Below are positions 24,053 to 33,063 of a DNA stretch of 64,000 nucleotides, in pieces (within the stretch, counting starts at the first letter, position 1; each line of letters opens with the position of its first letter). Source of the stretch: Meishania litoralis (GTDB lineage: Bacteria; Bacteroidota; Bacteroidia; Flavobacteriales; Flavobacteriaceae); assembly GCF_042611095.1 (NCBI RefSeq), contig NZ_JBHFPV010000002.1:806001-870000 (forward strand), in the 5' to 3' direction. The position numbers and the translations under genes are program-made. The notes beneath the pieces are model-generated. The model had not been told where the DNA came from. It did no database searches and was given only the letters and a program-made list of their open reading frames with translations.

Positions 24053-25207
24053 TTAGTTCTTTTCCGCTTTGACCATATCAACGGAAGCTACGGTTCGAAA
24101 ACCCAAATGCTCCAAAGAAGAGTCGAGGCTTGTCGCCATTCTTGCCGAAACCCTATAGCTTGCACAATATGATTCGCTACACAGAAAAGAACCACCTTTC
24201 ATCACCTTTTCCTTCGCATAGCGATCCCGCTCATTAAAGGGTTTCGCAGCTCCTTTGGGGTTTTTGAGCAACTGTTTTTTTGAAGAAACTTCATTGTAAT
24301 AATTGGTATTGTACCAGTCTCCTGTCCATTCCCAAACATTTCCGGCCATATCGTAAAGTCCAAAATCGTTAGGGGGATAGGATTTTACCGGGGCGCGTCT
24401 TTCGAAACCGTCTTGTTGGGTATTCATAACGGGGAATTCGCCTTCCCATGTATTGGCCTGGTTTCCCAATAAATCTTGGTCATCGCCCCAGAAAAAAATC
24501 TTGTCCTTCCGATTGCCCCGTGCTGCCAATTCCCATTCGGCCTCGGTAGGAAGTCTCCTTCCTGCCCATTCACAATAGGCCAATGCATCTTCATAGGCGA
24601 TATGTACCACAGGATGGTTTTCCTTTCCTTTTATCGAGCTGTTGGGGCCCGCCGGATGTTTCCAACTGGCACCGATAGTCCATTGCCACCACTGCGAAAA
24701 GTCATAAAGATTTGGTACCGAGCTTTTTGATTTTTTAAAGGTCAAAGAACCGGGTTGCAAAATACTGTCGTGAGGTTTTGGAGTACCTTCGGGAAGTTGT
24801 TTTTTCATCTCTTCCCAATCAATCTCCCTTTCGGCTACGGTCAAGTAGCCTGTTTCTTTGACAAATTTTTCGAATTTCGCATTGGTCACTTCGGTCTCAT
24901 CCATAAAAAACCCATCAACGGCCACCTGAAAAGATGGCTTTTCATGCCCCATGGCCATTTGATCTTGGGCAACGGCCCCCTGATCGAACATTGCACCAGG
25001 AATCCACACCATACCCGCCGGAGTATCGACTCCACCGGGAATTGTTTTTATTACGGTGGTATGCGCATTTTCCTCCTGTGGTTCTTTAAGTTCACCTTCT
25101 TTTACATTTTCTTTGGCATTTTGCTTAGGATCGCGACATGCAAAGAAAAACAGGGCAATGCTCCAGACAATTACCCAATATTTAGATTGAAAAAAGTGAT
25201 ATTTCAT
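24053..25207 (-). CDS. FGE-type (SUMF1) lipoprotein with intact cysteine pair
   Basis: Formylglycine-generating enzyme family protein of 384 residues. FGE oxidises the active-site cysteine of sulfatases to formylglycine. The N-terminus is a lipoprotein signal (F-F-A-C, C24) and the SUMF1 fold occupies about 60-378, with R-R-L-P-T-E-A-E-W-E near 207 and N-V-W-E-W-T near 270. C343 and C348, in G-G-S-F-L-C-S-E-S-Y-C, match the C-x4-C copper-binding active site of true FGEs; many SUMF1-fold lipoproteins of Bacteroidota (such as the Gld proteins) lack it. A cysteine-type sulfatase lies 1.3 kb away. Being a lipoprotein, it would act after export. Activity is inferred from the cysteines. Confidence 0.85.
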   Translation of the reverse strand: MKYHFFQSKYWVIVWSIALFFFACRDPKQNAKENVKEGELKEPQEENAHTTVIKTIPGGVDTPAGMVWIPGAMFDQGAVAQDQMAMGHEKPSFQVAVDGFFMDETEVTNAKFEKFVKETGYLTVAEREIDWEEMKKQLPEGTPKPHDSILQPGSLTFKKSKSSVPNLYDFSQWWQWTIGASWKHPAGPNSSIKGKENHPVVHIAYEDALAYCEWAGRRLPTEAEWELAARGNRKDKIFFWGDDQDLLGNQANTWEGEFPVMNTQQDGFERRAPVKSYPPNDFGLYDMAGNVWEWTGDWYNTNYYNEVSSKKQLLKNPKGAAKPFNERDRYAKEKVMKGGSFLCSESYCASYRVSARMATSLDSSLEHLGFRTVASVDMVKAEKN

Positions 25208-25262
25208 TTGTGAAGTCTAAGATGTAAAGTTATTTTATATCTTCATAATCCAAAGAAAAATC

Positions 25263-26456
25263 ATGAAAATCATACGAAACCACGTGCCATTGCTTCTATT
25301 TTCGGTGCTCATATTCGGTAGCTGCAAGCAAACGCCAAAGAATAACGAAGCTCCTGAAATTGTCGATAAAATAGAACCAAAAAGCTATATGTCAGGTATT
25401 TATGCTGAAGATTTTAAAACTTCATTGGATGGAAAATCGGTTTCTCTATATCTTTTAAAGAATAAGAACGGTATTGAAGCTTCATTGACGAATTTCGGGC
25501 AACACTTGGTTTCGTTAATGGTTCCTGACAAGAACGGCAACTACGTTGATATTGTCTTGGGTTTTCCTACCCTTGAGGGCTATCAAAAGCCAAGTGGCAA
25601 GTTTTATGGATCTGTAATCGGTAGATACGGTAACCGAATTGCCAAGGGCCAGTTCGAACTTGACGGAGAAACCTATTCCTTGGCCCGCAACAATGGTGAG
25701 AATCATTTGCATGGCGGTGACAAGGGTTTTGATTCCGTCGTTTGGGAGGTGGACTCGGTCGCTCAAAATTATATTGCATTCAGTCGAATCTCACCTGACA
25801 TGGAAGAAGGGTATCCTGGTAATCTTGATGTCAAGGTCGCCTATTTGCTAACCGATGACGATGCGCTTAAAATCGATTACTTCGCCGCGACCGATAAAAA
25901 AACACATGTAAACCTGACCAACCATTCCTTCTTTAATCTTAAGGGTGTGGGCAAGGGAAATGTACATGGCCATATTCTCAAGGTCAATGCAGATCATATC
26001 AATGCGGTGGACGAAGGATTGATCCCAACGGGAGCGCCAATGGCGGTCGAAAATACTCCGTTTGATTTCAGGTCTCCCAAACCTATCGGACAAGATATTG
26101 ACAAAGACCATCCACAACTTAAAATCGCCAATGGTATCGATCACAATTTTATTCTGAACGAGACGCCAAAAAATGAGGATGGCCTAATCTTCGCTGCCAG
26201 CGTAAAAGAACCCGAGAGTGGCCGTTTAATGGAAGTTTTCACAAGTGAGCCCGGGGTTCAGGTCTATACGAGCAATTTCTCGGACGGAACGACCATAGGA
26301 AAAAACAATGAACCCTTTATATTCAGAGGTGCCCTATGTTTGGAAACCCAACATTTTCCCGATTCACCGAACCAAAAAGAATTTCCGAGTACCGTTCTTG
26401 AACCTGGCCAAGAGTATAGATCGACCACGGTATATAAATTTACAATAGCGGAATAA
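25263..26456 (+). CDS. galM: Aldose 1-epimerase (galactose mutarotase), lipoprotein
   Basis: Interconverts alpha and beta anomers of galactose or related aldoses. It has 397 residues with a lipobox (F-G-S-C, C21), so it acts in the periplasm or at the surface, unlike the cytoplasmic E. coli GalM. Catalytic features are H in N-H-L-H-G-G, H in N-L-T-N-H-S-F-F-N-L and E in L-E-T-Q-H-F-P-D-S, all in family context. It is divergent from FGE-galK (55-bp gap) and converges with the sulfatase (2-bp gap). The exported location suggests it prepares anomers before transport. Confidence 0.93.
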   Translation: MKIIRNHVPLLLFSVLIFGSCKQTPKNNEAPEIVDKIEPKSYMSGIYAEDFKTSLDGKSVSLYLLKNKNGIEASLTNFGQHLVSLMVPDKNGNYVDIVLGFPTLEGYQKPSGKFYGSVIGRYGNRIAKGQFELDGETYSLARNNGENHLHGGDKGFDSVVWEVDSVAQNYIAFSRISPDMEEGYPGNLDVKVAYLLTDDDALKIDYFAATDKKTHVNLTNHSFFNLKGVGKGNVHGHILKVNADHINAVDEGLIPTGAPMAVENTPFDFRSPKPIGQDIDKDHPQLKIANGIDHNFILNETPKNEDGLIFAASVKEPESGRLMEVFTSEPGVQVYTSNFSDGTTIGKNNEPFIFRGALCLETQHFPDSPNQKEFPSTVLEPGQEYRSTTVYKFTIAE

Positions 26457-26458
26457 TA

Positions 26459-28039
26459 CTATTCGTCAAAACCTAGTAAACCATTTTCGATAGCAGGAAT
26501 TCGAAAACGTTCTTCTTCGGCATCGCTATGTTGGGCCGCGAAAATTGCAACCGCTTTTTCGATAATTTCAGGATGGGACACGGCCAGATTCGTTGTCTCC
26601 GTAGGGTCGTTCTTTAGATCGTACAGTTCTAAAGTAGGATTTTCGTCGTCGTTCTTCAGGTTCTGTCTTACTACCTTCCAATCGCCCATTCTAATGGCAA
26701 CTTGCCCCCCGTATTCGGGAAACTCCCAATACATGAAATCGTGCCCTTGTTGATTTTCTTTTGAAAGCAATGTAGGAAGCAAACTAATGCCATCGGTATC
26801 TTCGGGCCTCGCATATCCGGTCACCTCACCAAAAGTGGCCAACATATCGTAGTGGGCAGAAACATGGTCGCTCTTGCTACCCGGTTTGATATGACCGGGC
26901 CATGAAGCGATCATTGGTACCCGAATACCGCCCTCATAAACAAATCCCTTTCCTCTACCATAATTTCCATCGAAAGGTTTTGCGCTTTCAAAGAATTCGG
27001 GATCCGCGCCACCCGCATAGCTCGGGCCATTGTCGGAAGTAAAAACTATCAAGGTGTTCTCATAGATACCCTTGTCCTTAAGTTGTTGTACCAACTTACC
27101 AATATTCTCATCGAGATATGAGACCATCGCCGCATATCCCGCCCTTGGATTCTTATGCGGAAAATAGCCTCGTTCACCCAAATATGGTTCTTCTTCCCCA
27201 AACTTTTCAACATAATGATCCACCCATCTTTGCGGAGCTTGAATAGCGACATGTGGTATCGGGGTCGCCCAATATAAAAAGAAAGGTTTGTCACTATTCG
27301 CCTCAACAAATAAGGTCAATTCTTTGAACATCAAATCGGGCGAATAATCGGCTAAATTGTATGCCGAGTAGCTGTTCGGATCATTGGGGTCGGCACCCTT
27401 GGGCAATTTGGTATTCGGCGGTACCGTATCGTTCGCTAGATGTACCCGGTTTCGGTTCTTGTAAAGATGTAAGGGGTAATAGGTATGTGCCTGACGCTGA
27501 CAATTGTAGCCATAGAAAAAATCAAAACCCATATCGTTGGGTACCGCTTTCGTATGCGGAGCTCCAAGCCCCCATTTCCCCACAATTGCGGTCGTATAGC
27601 CAACTTCTTGCAACCGATGGCCGAGGGTGATGGTATTTTCAGGTATCGGTTTTTGGCCTTCAAGCGTAGAATCTTTTGCCATACTGACGTAATCCCAGAC
27701 ATTGCCACGTTCGCGCCACTCGTGATTGCCCCTGATATAGGCATGCCCGGCATGTTTGCCCGTCAAGAACATATATCGTGCTGGGGCACAGACGGGGGCA
27801 CTGGTATAGTGCTGTGTAAACAACATTCCTTCTTGGGCCAAAGCATCGATATTGGGTGTCTCGATTTTTTCTTGACCGTAAGCCCCGATCTCGGCATAGC
27901 CCAAATCGTCCGCAAGGATATAAATAATATTGGGCTTTTGCGTTTCTTCGGCAACATTTTGGTTTTCGGTTTTATCTTTGCAAGACAAAATGAACATCCC
28001 CACCAAAAGCAGGGATGTTATTGATAAGGGTAACTTCAT
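26459..28039 (-). CDS. Cysteine-type sulfatase, lipoprotein
   Basis: Formylglycine-dependent sulfatase (S1 type) removing sulfate esters from carbohydrates. From ATG 28039 it has 526 residues with a lipobox (I-L-S-C, C20); the frame stays open to 28138 but that extension lacks a signal. The maturation motif C84-A-P-A-R88 is in P-V-C-A-P-A-R, so C84 is the residue to be converted. Metal ligands D44/D45 (L-A-D-D-L-G-Y) and the later S-D-N-G-P pair are present. Galactose genes and an FGE-type lipoprotein nearby suggest sulfated galactose as substrate, but position specificity cannot be read from sequence. The Gfo/Idh gene follows upstream by 17 bp, so it is probably part of a longer transcript. 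Confidence 0.93.
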   Translation of the reverse strand: MKLPLSITSLLLVGMFILSCKDKTENQNVAEETQKPNIIYILADDLGYAEIGAYGQEKIETPNIDALAQEGMLFTQHYTSAPVCAPARYMFLTGKHAGHAYIRGNHEWRERGNVWDYVSMAKDSTLEGQKPIPENTITLGHRLQEVGYTTAIVGKWGLGAPHTKAVPNDMGFDFFYGYNCQRQAHTYYPLHLYKNRNRVHLANDTVPPNTKLPKGADPNDPNSYSAYNLADYSPDLMFKELTLFVEANSDKPFFLYWATPIPHVAIQAPQRWVDHYVEKFGEEEPYLGERGYFPHKNPRAGYAAMVSYLDENIGKLVQQLKDKGIYENTLIVFTSDNGPSYAGGADPEFFESAKPFDGNYGRGKGFVYEGGIRVPMIASWPGHIKPGSKSDHVSAHYDMLATFGEVTGYARPEDTDGISLLPTLLSKENQQGHDFMYWEFPEYGGQVAIRMGDWKVVRQNLKNDDENPTLELYDLKNDPTETTNLAVSHPEIIEKAVAIFAAQHSDAEEERFRIPAIENGLLGFDE

Positions 28040-28056
28040 ATGTTTATCTTTCGATT

Positions 28057-29406
28057 CTATAGCACAACCGTTTTGCCCGGAGTCGGAATTTCGTACCAAC
28101 CATCCGCATTGGGTTGTACGGGCGCTTGTGAATCCCACGTAAGGTTATCGGGTACCAAGGCCAGATTTGATTTCATCGCCTCATCCCAAGTAATGACCTT
28201 GCCCGAATAGGTGGCCATTCTTCCCAATATCGCCGTCATGGTGCTTTTGGCGCCATACTCTCCATTGGAAATCACACCGCCATTGCGAATCGATTCAAAC
28301 AATTTGATATGCTCGACTTGATACGGATTCGGATCATCTTTTCCACGATGTTCGAAAACAACATTTCCGCTCCAATCCTTTAAAGTGGCATTGTCACCTT
28401 CGGTCGATACGGTTCCCTTGGTACCTTGGAAAAATTCGGAAACCCTACTCATGGTCTCCGGCTGATGACGACATTGGCTGGCGATCACCGCACCGCTCGG
28501 ATAGGTAAATTCCACAAAATGATGATCGAATATTTCACCATGATCCTTGCCGGTACGTACTTGACGACCTCCCATACCCTGTGCAGATACCGGATACTCC
28601 CCGATGAACCAGTTGGCCACGTCGATATTGTGAATGTGCTGTTCTAAAATATGATCCCCGCACAACCAATTGAAATAATACCAGTTGCGCATTTGATATT
28701 CCAACTCTGTCTGCCCAGATTGACGCTCGCGCACCCATACCCCGGCACTGTTCCAGTAGACCTGGCCCGAGACTATCTTTCCGATGGCGTCTTTCTTCAA
28801 CTGATCTATGGCGGCAAGATAATTGTCTTGATAATGTCTTTGCAGACCAACGACTACGTTAAGTTTATTGGCTTTGGCCTTTTCGGCCGCTGCCAAGACT
28901 TTGCGTACGCCAGGTACATCTGTGGCCACCGGCTTTTCCATGAAGACATGCTTGCCATTGTTGATGGCGTATTCAAAATGCTGCGGCCTGAACCCAGGCG
29001 GGGTAGCCAATATGACGACATCGGCCAAATCCATCGCTTTTTGTGCAGCATCGAAACCTACGAACTGATGCTCGGTCTTTACATTTATCTTTCCCTTGCC
29101 GAGATCACCCATCTCTTTGGAAATATTGGCAAGGCTTCCTTTCAAGCGGTCTTCGAAGGCATCGGCCATAGCGACCAATTCAACATTTCCATCTGCCCGA
29201 AGGGCCTGTACCGCGGCCCCGGTGCCTCTTCCGCCACATCCGACCAAAGCGATCTTCAGTTTCTTTTCATTGAAAACATTGTACATCGCATTCATTTTGA
29301 ACGATGGTAGCATTGCTGCTCCCGAAAGTAGAGCCGTCTGCTTTACAAATGTTCTTCTCGATTTGCCCGAACCCGAATTACGGTCCGCTCGTTTTTCATT
29401 TTTCAT
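28057..29406 (-). CDS. Gfo/Idh/MocA family oxidoreductase with Tat signal
   Basis: NAD(P)-dependent sugar oxidoreductase-like protein of 449 residues. The N-terminus has S-R-R-T-F-V-K, a twin-arginine signal, before a hydrophobic segment, so it should be folded with cofactor and exported. The Rossmann site V-G-C-G-G-R-G-T-G is near residue 55 and the family E-K-P motif is in F-M-E-K-P-V-A. The Tat-exported members (glycosidase-like GH109 proteins among them) can use bound NAD to act on glycosides. H-x-H-G-x and aromatic residues around 300 fit such a role but do not prove it. It lies between the sulfatase and an SSS symporter on the same strand. Confidence 0.88.
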   Translation of the reverse strand: MKNEKRADRNSGSGKSRRTFVKQTALLSGAAMLPSFKMNAMYNVFNEKKLKIALVGCGGRGTGAAVQALRADGNVELVAMADAFEDRLKGSLANISKEMGDLGKGKINVKTEHQFVGFDAAQKAMDLADVVILATPPGFRPQHFEYAINNGKHVFMEKPVATDVPGVRKVLAAAEKAKANKLNVVVGLQRHYQDNYLAAIDQLKKDAIGKIVSGQVYWNSAGVWVRERQSGQTELEYQMRNWYYFNWLCGDHILEQHIHNIDVANWFIGEYPVSAQGMGGRQVRTGKDHGEIFDHHFVEFTYPSGAVIASQCRHQPETMSRVSEFFQGTKGTVSTEGDNATLKDWSGNVVFEHRGKDDPNPYQVEHIKLFESIRNGGVISNGEYGAKSTMTAILGRMATYSGKVITWDEAMKSNLALVPDNLTWDSQAPVQPNADGWYEIPTPGKTVVL

Positions 29407-29537
29407 TATTTCGTATTTATTTGAATTTAAGTTATCTAAGCTGGTATTAACTGTTCTGTGAATATAAGGATAATATCATATTTGTTCTAGGTTTCACTTG
29501 ATTTTAATACAAACGGCATACGATAAAATCTTTATTC

Positions 29538-31163
29538 TTATAGCGATAATGTGCTAAAGGAGACCATTATGTACAATACGATCAAAATAACGAAGGCAGA
29601 AGCAATAATATCCCAAATGTTGTAACTTGATTTATTAGTGGCTTTTTGTTCGGCGCTGGCCGTGCCGAAAGTCAGCCCGGCAAGTTGTGTCTGCGTTGGT
29701 GCGGGATAGAACATACTGACCAAAACGGCCATTGCAACGCAAATAGCAAAAAAATAGGCTCCAAAGACCAGCCAATTGATATTCGCGATATTGAACAGGA
29801 AACTTCCCTCAGAGAAACTGGATTTTAGAATTTCAAGGGTCAATTTTGAGAATCCTATAATGAACCCTCCCACCAATGTGGCAATGGCACCATTGGCATT
29901 TATCCTCCTGTAAAAAATACCCAAAAGAAATACAGCGGCGATCGGTGGTGAAATATAAGCCTGAACGTTCTGCAGATACTCATAAAGACCATCGGATAAA
30001 CGGGAGATTATCGGAATCCACAATAACCCCAACCCTACAACGAAAAAAGTAGCGATCCTTCCCGTTCTTACCAATTGTTCCTCGGGTTTATCGGGCCTCA
30101 ATTTCTTGTATATATCCAATGTGAACAATGTCGAACATGAGTTAAAAACAGAGGCCAACGAACTCATCAAGGCGGCCAAAAGTCCGGCGGCCACCAATCC
30201 CCTCAAACCTGAAGGCAACAGATTGCTCATCAAAACCGGAAAAGCCTCATCAGGACTGTTCCAATCCAATTTTCCTTGCATTTTGAGTCCTAGTGCAATA
30301 ATTCCGGGAACCAGAAAAAGAAATACCGGCATCAATTTCAACAAGGCCCCAAAAATACTTCCACGTCTTCCTTCCTTGATATTTTTTGCGGTCAATACCC
30401 GCTGTACGATGACCTGGTCGGTACACCAGTACCAAATACCTACAATAGTACTCGTAATAAATAAAGGCAGCCAAGGATAGTCGGGATCCGAATTAGGACG
30501 CCACATATTAAAATAGTCGGAACCAATGGTCTCTTTCAATTCGCCCCATCCCCCAACGGCATCCAAGCCGATAAATGTCAATACTCCGGCTCCCAGCACC
30601 AAAATAATGGCCTGAATGGTCTCCGTATAGACAACGGCACGCATACCTCCCAGAACGGTGTAAAGCCCGGTAAGGACGACGGTCGCTACCGCGCCGATCC
30701 AAAACGGAATACCCAATAAGGCCGAGACCACTACCCCGCCGGCATATATGGTTACCGAAACCTTGGTCAGGATATAGGCGATCAAAGAAACTACCGAAAG
30801 TACCCATCTGGATCGGGCATCGAACCGTTTTTCCAGAAATTCCGGCATCGTAAAAACCCCACTTCTCGCATAAAACGGAAGGAAAACCCAACCTAACATA
30901 AGCACGATCCAGGCGTGGAGTTCATAGATCAACAAGGGCATCTTGTCACCTGCGCCATTTCCGGCCAGGCCAACGACATGTTCCGATCCAATATTGGAAG
31001 CGAATATCGATGCCCCGACCATGAACCAGCCAATGTTTCTTCCGGCCAGAAAATAGTCCTCGGTATTCTTTTGTTTTTGCATGATGACCCACCATGCCAC
31101 ACCTAGTAGAATCAAAAAATACCCAACGATTACTACCCAATCTATTGTATCAAGTCCTTTCAT
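29538..31163 (-). CDS. SSS family sodium/solute symporter (SGLT-like)
   Basis: A 541-residue inner-membrane protein with about 14 hydrophobic segments, starting with an extracytoplasmic N-terminus and the N-T-E-D-Y-F-L-A-G-R-N motif near 34 that marks the SLC5/SSS family. G-S-E-H-V-V-G-L-A-G near 58-67 resembles the sodium-galactose transporter signature. Expected to import a sugar or uronate with sodium. It precedes the Gfo/Idh gene (130 bp) and follows uxuA (45 bp) on the same strand. A second SSS symporter is present at 36882. The substrate is inferred only from neighbours. Confidence 0.92.
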   Translation of the reverse strand: MKGLDTIDWVVIVGYFLILLGVAWWVIMQKQKNTEDYFLAGRNIGWFMVGASIFASNIGSEHVVGLAGNGAGDKMPLLIYELHAWIVLMLGWVFLPFYARSGVFTMPEFLEKRFDARSRWVLSVVSLIAYILTKVSVTIYAGGVVVSALLGIPFWIGAVATVVLTGLYTVLGGMRAVVYTETIQAIILVLGAGVLTFIGLDAVGGWGELKETIGSDYFNMWRPNSDPDYPWLPLFITSTIVGIWYWCTDQVIVQRVLTAKNIKEGRRGSIFGALLKLMPVFLFLVPGIIALGLKMQGKLDWNSPDEAFPVLMSNLLPSGLRGLVAAGLLAALMSSLASVFNSCSTLFTLDIYKKLRPDKPEEQLVRTGRIATFFVVGLGLLWIPIISRLSDGLYEYLQNVQAYISPPIAAVFLLGIFYRRINANGAIATLVGGFIIGFSKLTLEILKSSFSEGSFLFNIANINWLVFGAYFFAICVAMAVLVSMFYPAPTQTQLAGLTFGTASAEQKATNKSSYNIWDIIASAFVILIVLYIMVSFSTLSL

Positions 31164-31208
31164 AATGACAGTTGGTTGTTAAATGATAAACGGTACATGG
31201 ACAATAGA

Positions 31209-32369
31209 TTATCTACTTTTCGAAATCCCCAATGCCAGTCCTCGAATCTCGGCCAATCCCTTCAATCGTCCTATCGCGGTGTAACCGGCATATGCGTTTT
31301 TTGTGTCAAGGTCGTTCAATATTTGATGGCCATGGTCCGGCCGCATTGGTATTTCAACACCCCTAACATCTTCAATTTCAAGAATGGCTTTTACAATCGC
31401 ATACATGTCGGACGAACCATCTAAATGGTTGTCTTCATAAAAACTGCCATCATGCTCACGTCTTACATTTCTGAGATGTAGAAAGTGAATGCGATCTGAG
31501 AACTTTCGAATCATCGCAGGTAAATTATTTTCAGGATTTGCCCCTAAAGAGCCTGTACAGAAAGTGATTCCATTAGAAGGACTATCGACAAAATTTACCA
31601 AGTCATCAAGGTCGGCCTCCGATTTAATAATTCTCGGCAACCCCATAATATCGAATGGCGGATCATCAGGATGGATGGCCATCTTGATTCCATTTTCCTC
31701 GGCAACGGGAATCACCTCGTTCAAAAAATAGGAAAGGTTCGACTTGAGATCGTCATGGGTAATACCCGCATAGGCAGCGATCATTTTCTTAAAAACGGGA
31801 ATGGTCAAGTCGTCGACCGTACCAGGAAGTCCCATTAAGACATTGTCTTGAAGTTCTTGCTTTTCTCCATTGGTCATCTTCGAAAAACGGTTCATGGCGC
31901 TTTGCAATACCTCGTCCGTATAATCGTTTTCCGCTCCCTTCCGTTTTAAGATATAGCGTTCAAAAATTGCCATATCGACCTTATCGAACCGCAAGGCGGT
32001 ACCCCCGTTTCTAAGCGGCCAATGAAGTTGGGTCCGCGTCCAATCCAGAACGGGCATGAAGTTGTAGCACACGTTCTTTACACCGCACGAGGCAACATTC
32101 TCGAGACTCTTTTTATAGTTATCGATCCGTTGCAGGTAATCGCCCGTTCGCAGCTTTATGTTCTCGTGAATAGGGATGCTTTCGATAAAGGCCCAGTCGA
32201 GCCCGGCCCCCATTATTTCATTTTTGACCTTTTGAATCTCATCGATCTGCCAAACCTCGCCGTTCGGCACATGATGCAGAGCCGTTACCACCCCACTGGC
32301 CCCTGTTTGTCCGACATAACTTAAACTGACCGGATCTGTCGCACCAAACCATCTAAATGTTTCTATCAT
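31209..32369 (-). CDS. uxuA: Mannonate dehydratase
   Basis: Dehydrates D-mannonate to 2-keto-3-deoxy-D-gluconate in glucuronate catabolism. It has 386 residues, close to the family's ~394, and starts with the typical M-x-x-x-F-R-W-F-G. Metal-binding residues appear in H-P-D-D-P-P, F-C-T-G-S-L-G and M-R-P-D-H-G-H motifs in the family's order. It is the first gene of the minus-strand group uxuA-symporter-Gfo/Idh-sulfatase, divergent from the GH88 operon; together these point to uronic-acid-containing substrates. The other pathway enzymes (UxaC, UxuB, KdgK, KdgA) are not in the window. Confidence 0.95.
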   Translation of the reverse strand: MIETFRWFGATDPVSLSYVGQTGASGVVTALHHVPNGEVWQIDEIQKVKNEIMGAGLDWAFIESIPIHENIKLRTGDYLQRIDNYKKSLENVASCGVKNVCYNFMPVLDWTRTQLHWPLRNGGTALRFDKVDMAIFERYILKRKGAENDYTDEVLQSAMNRFSKMTNGEKQELQDNVLMGLPGTVDDLTIPVFKKMIAAYAGITHDDLKSNLSYFLNEVIPVAEENGIKMAIHPDDPPFDIMGLPRIIKSEADLDDLVNFVDSPSNGITFCTGSLGANPENNLPAMIRKFSDRIHFLHLRNVRREHDGSFYEDNHLDGSSDMYAIVKAILEIEDVRGVEIPMRPDHGHQILNDLDTKNAYAGYTAIGRLKGLAEIRGLALGISKSR

Positions 32370-32676
32370 TTTATATTTATTAGGGATTCTAGGTCATATT
32401 GTTTAGAATCGATATCACCGCCCCTTAAAGCACACTAGAATACAAAATTGTTAGTTTAGCCCCAAATTTTTACTTCATAATCAAATAGATGTAAAACTTT
32501 GTTATATTCATACCTCAACTGAATATTTATAATTCTCTTGTTCAAAGCGGATTTTTAAAATTCCTGCCGGTGGCAGGCAGATTTAATAGAGAACGAAGTG
32601 GTCATCCGAATGGCTATCGAGATTCCAATTTCATAATTTAGGATTATTATCAATTGACCAATTAAAATTTAAACAC
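32370..32676. promoter_or_regulatory. Divergent spacer between uxuA and the mutarotase-GH88 operon
   Basis: A 307-bp AT-rich region that must hold both promoters. A perfect 6-bp hairpin (CCTGCC-GGT-GGCAGG) lies at 32563-32577; this motif type recurs in flavobacterial intergenic DNA. I find no full TAnnTTTG with spaced TTG in either direction and no ORF with coding character. The two operons probably share regulation by a factor encoded elsewhere. Confidence 0.4.
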
Positions 32677-33012
32677 GTGAAAAAACATTGTCTTGCCCTA
32701 GATCTAAAAAACGACCCCGAATTGATAGAAAAATATGATGAATACCATAGAAATGTATGGCCTGAAGTACTGGACAGTCTGCGGGATTCTGGAATCGTAC
32801 ATATGGAAATCTACCGCATTGCCAATCGTTTGGTAATGCTGATCGAGGTTGAAGATTGGTTTTCTTTCGATAAAAAAGCGAAAATGGACGCCGATAATAA
32901 AAAAGTGCAGGAATGGGAAACCTTGATGTGGAATTATCAACAGGCCCTGCCCGTTGCCCAACCGGGAGAAAAATGGTTGCCGTTGAAAAAAGTTTTTGAT
33001 TTTAAAGCTTAA
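32677..33012 (+). CDS. L-rhamnose/L-fucose mutarotase family protein
   Basis: A 111-residue dimeric alpha/beta-barrel type sugar mutarotase (RhaM/FucM-like). The family pattern is clear: E-K-Y-D-E-Y-H-R-N-V-W-P-E-V (H and W sites), G-I-x-H-M-E-I-Y-R and the closing L-P-L-K-K-V-F. The start is a GTG at 32677. It may convert anomers of L-rhamnose, L-fucose or a related deoxy sugar or uronate; the catalytic histidine and tyrosine are conserved but specificity cannot be told. It leads the operon with GH88 (51-bp gap). Confidence 0.9.
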   Translation: MKKHCLALDLKNDPELIEKYDEYHRNVWPEVLDSLRDSGIVHMEIYRIANRLVMLIEVEDWFSFDKKAKMDADNKKVQEWETLMWNYQQALPVAQPGEKWLPLKKVFDFKA

Positions 33013-33063
33013 GATGACATTTGATTGTCGGCCGACAAAGCAACTAAGCAAAATCAATTAAGC

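Noticed and set aside
27485..28024. A 179-residue open frame opposite the sulfatase gene
   Set aside because: Antisense shadow of the sulfatase; cysteine- and histidine-rich translation with no recognisable domain.
28040..28138. Longer start for the sulfatase
   Set aside because: The extension has no signal peptide and overlaps the end of the Gfo/Idh gene; the ATG at 28039 starts a clean lipoprotein signal.
28651..29310. A 219-residue open frame on the plus strand opposite the Tat-signal Gfo/Idh gene
   Set aside because: It lies entirely inside a gene with strong family motifs and has no motifs or plausible start context of its own.
32563..32577. Riboswitch or terminator at the small hairpin upstream of the mutarotase gene
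   Set aside because: The stem is only 6 bp, no T-run follows and no known aptamer pattern is visible.
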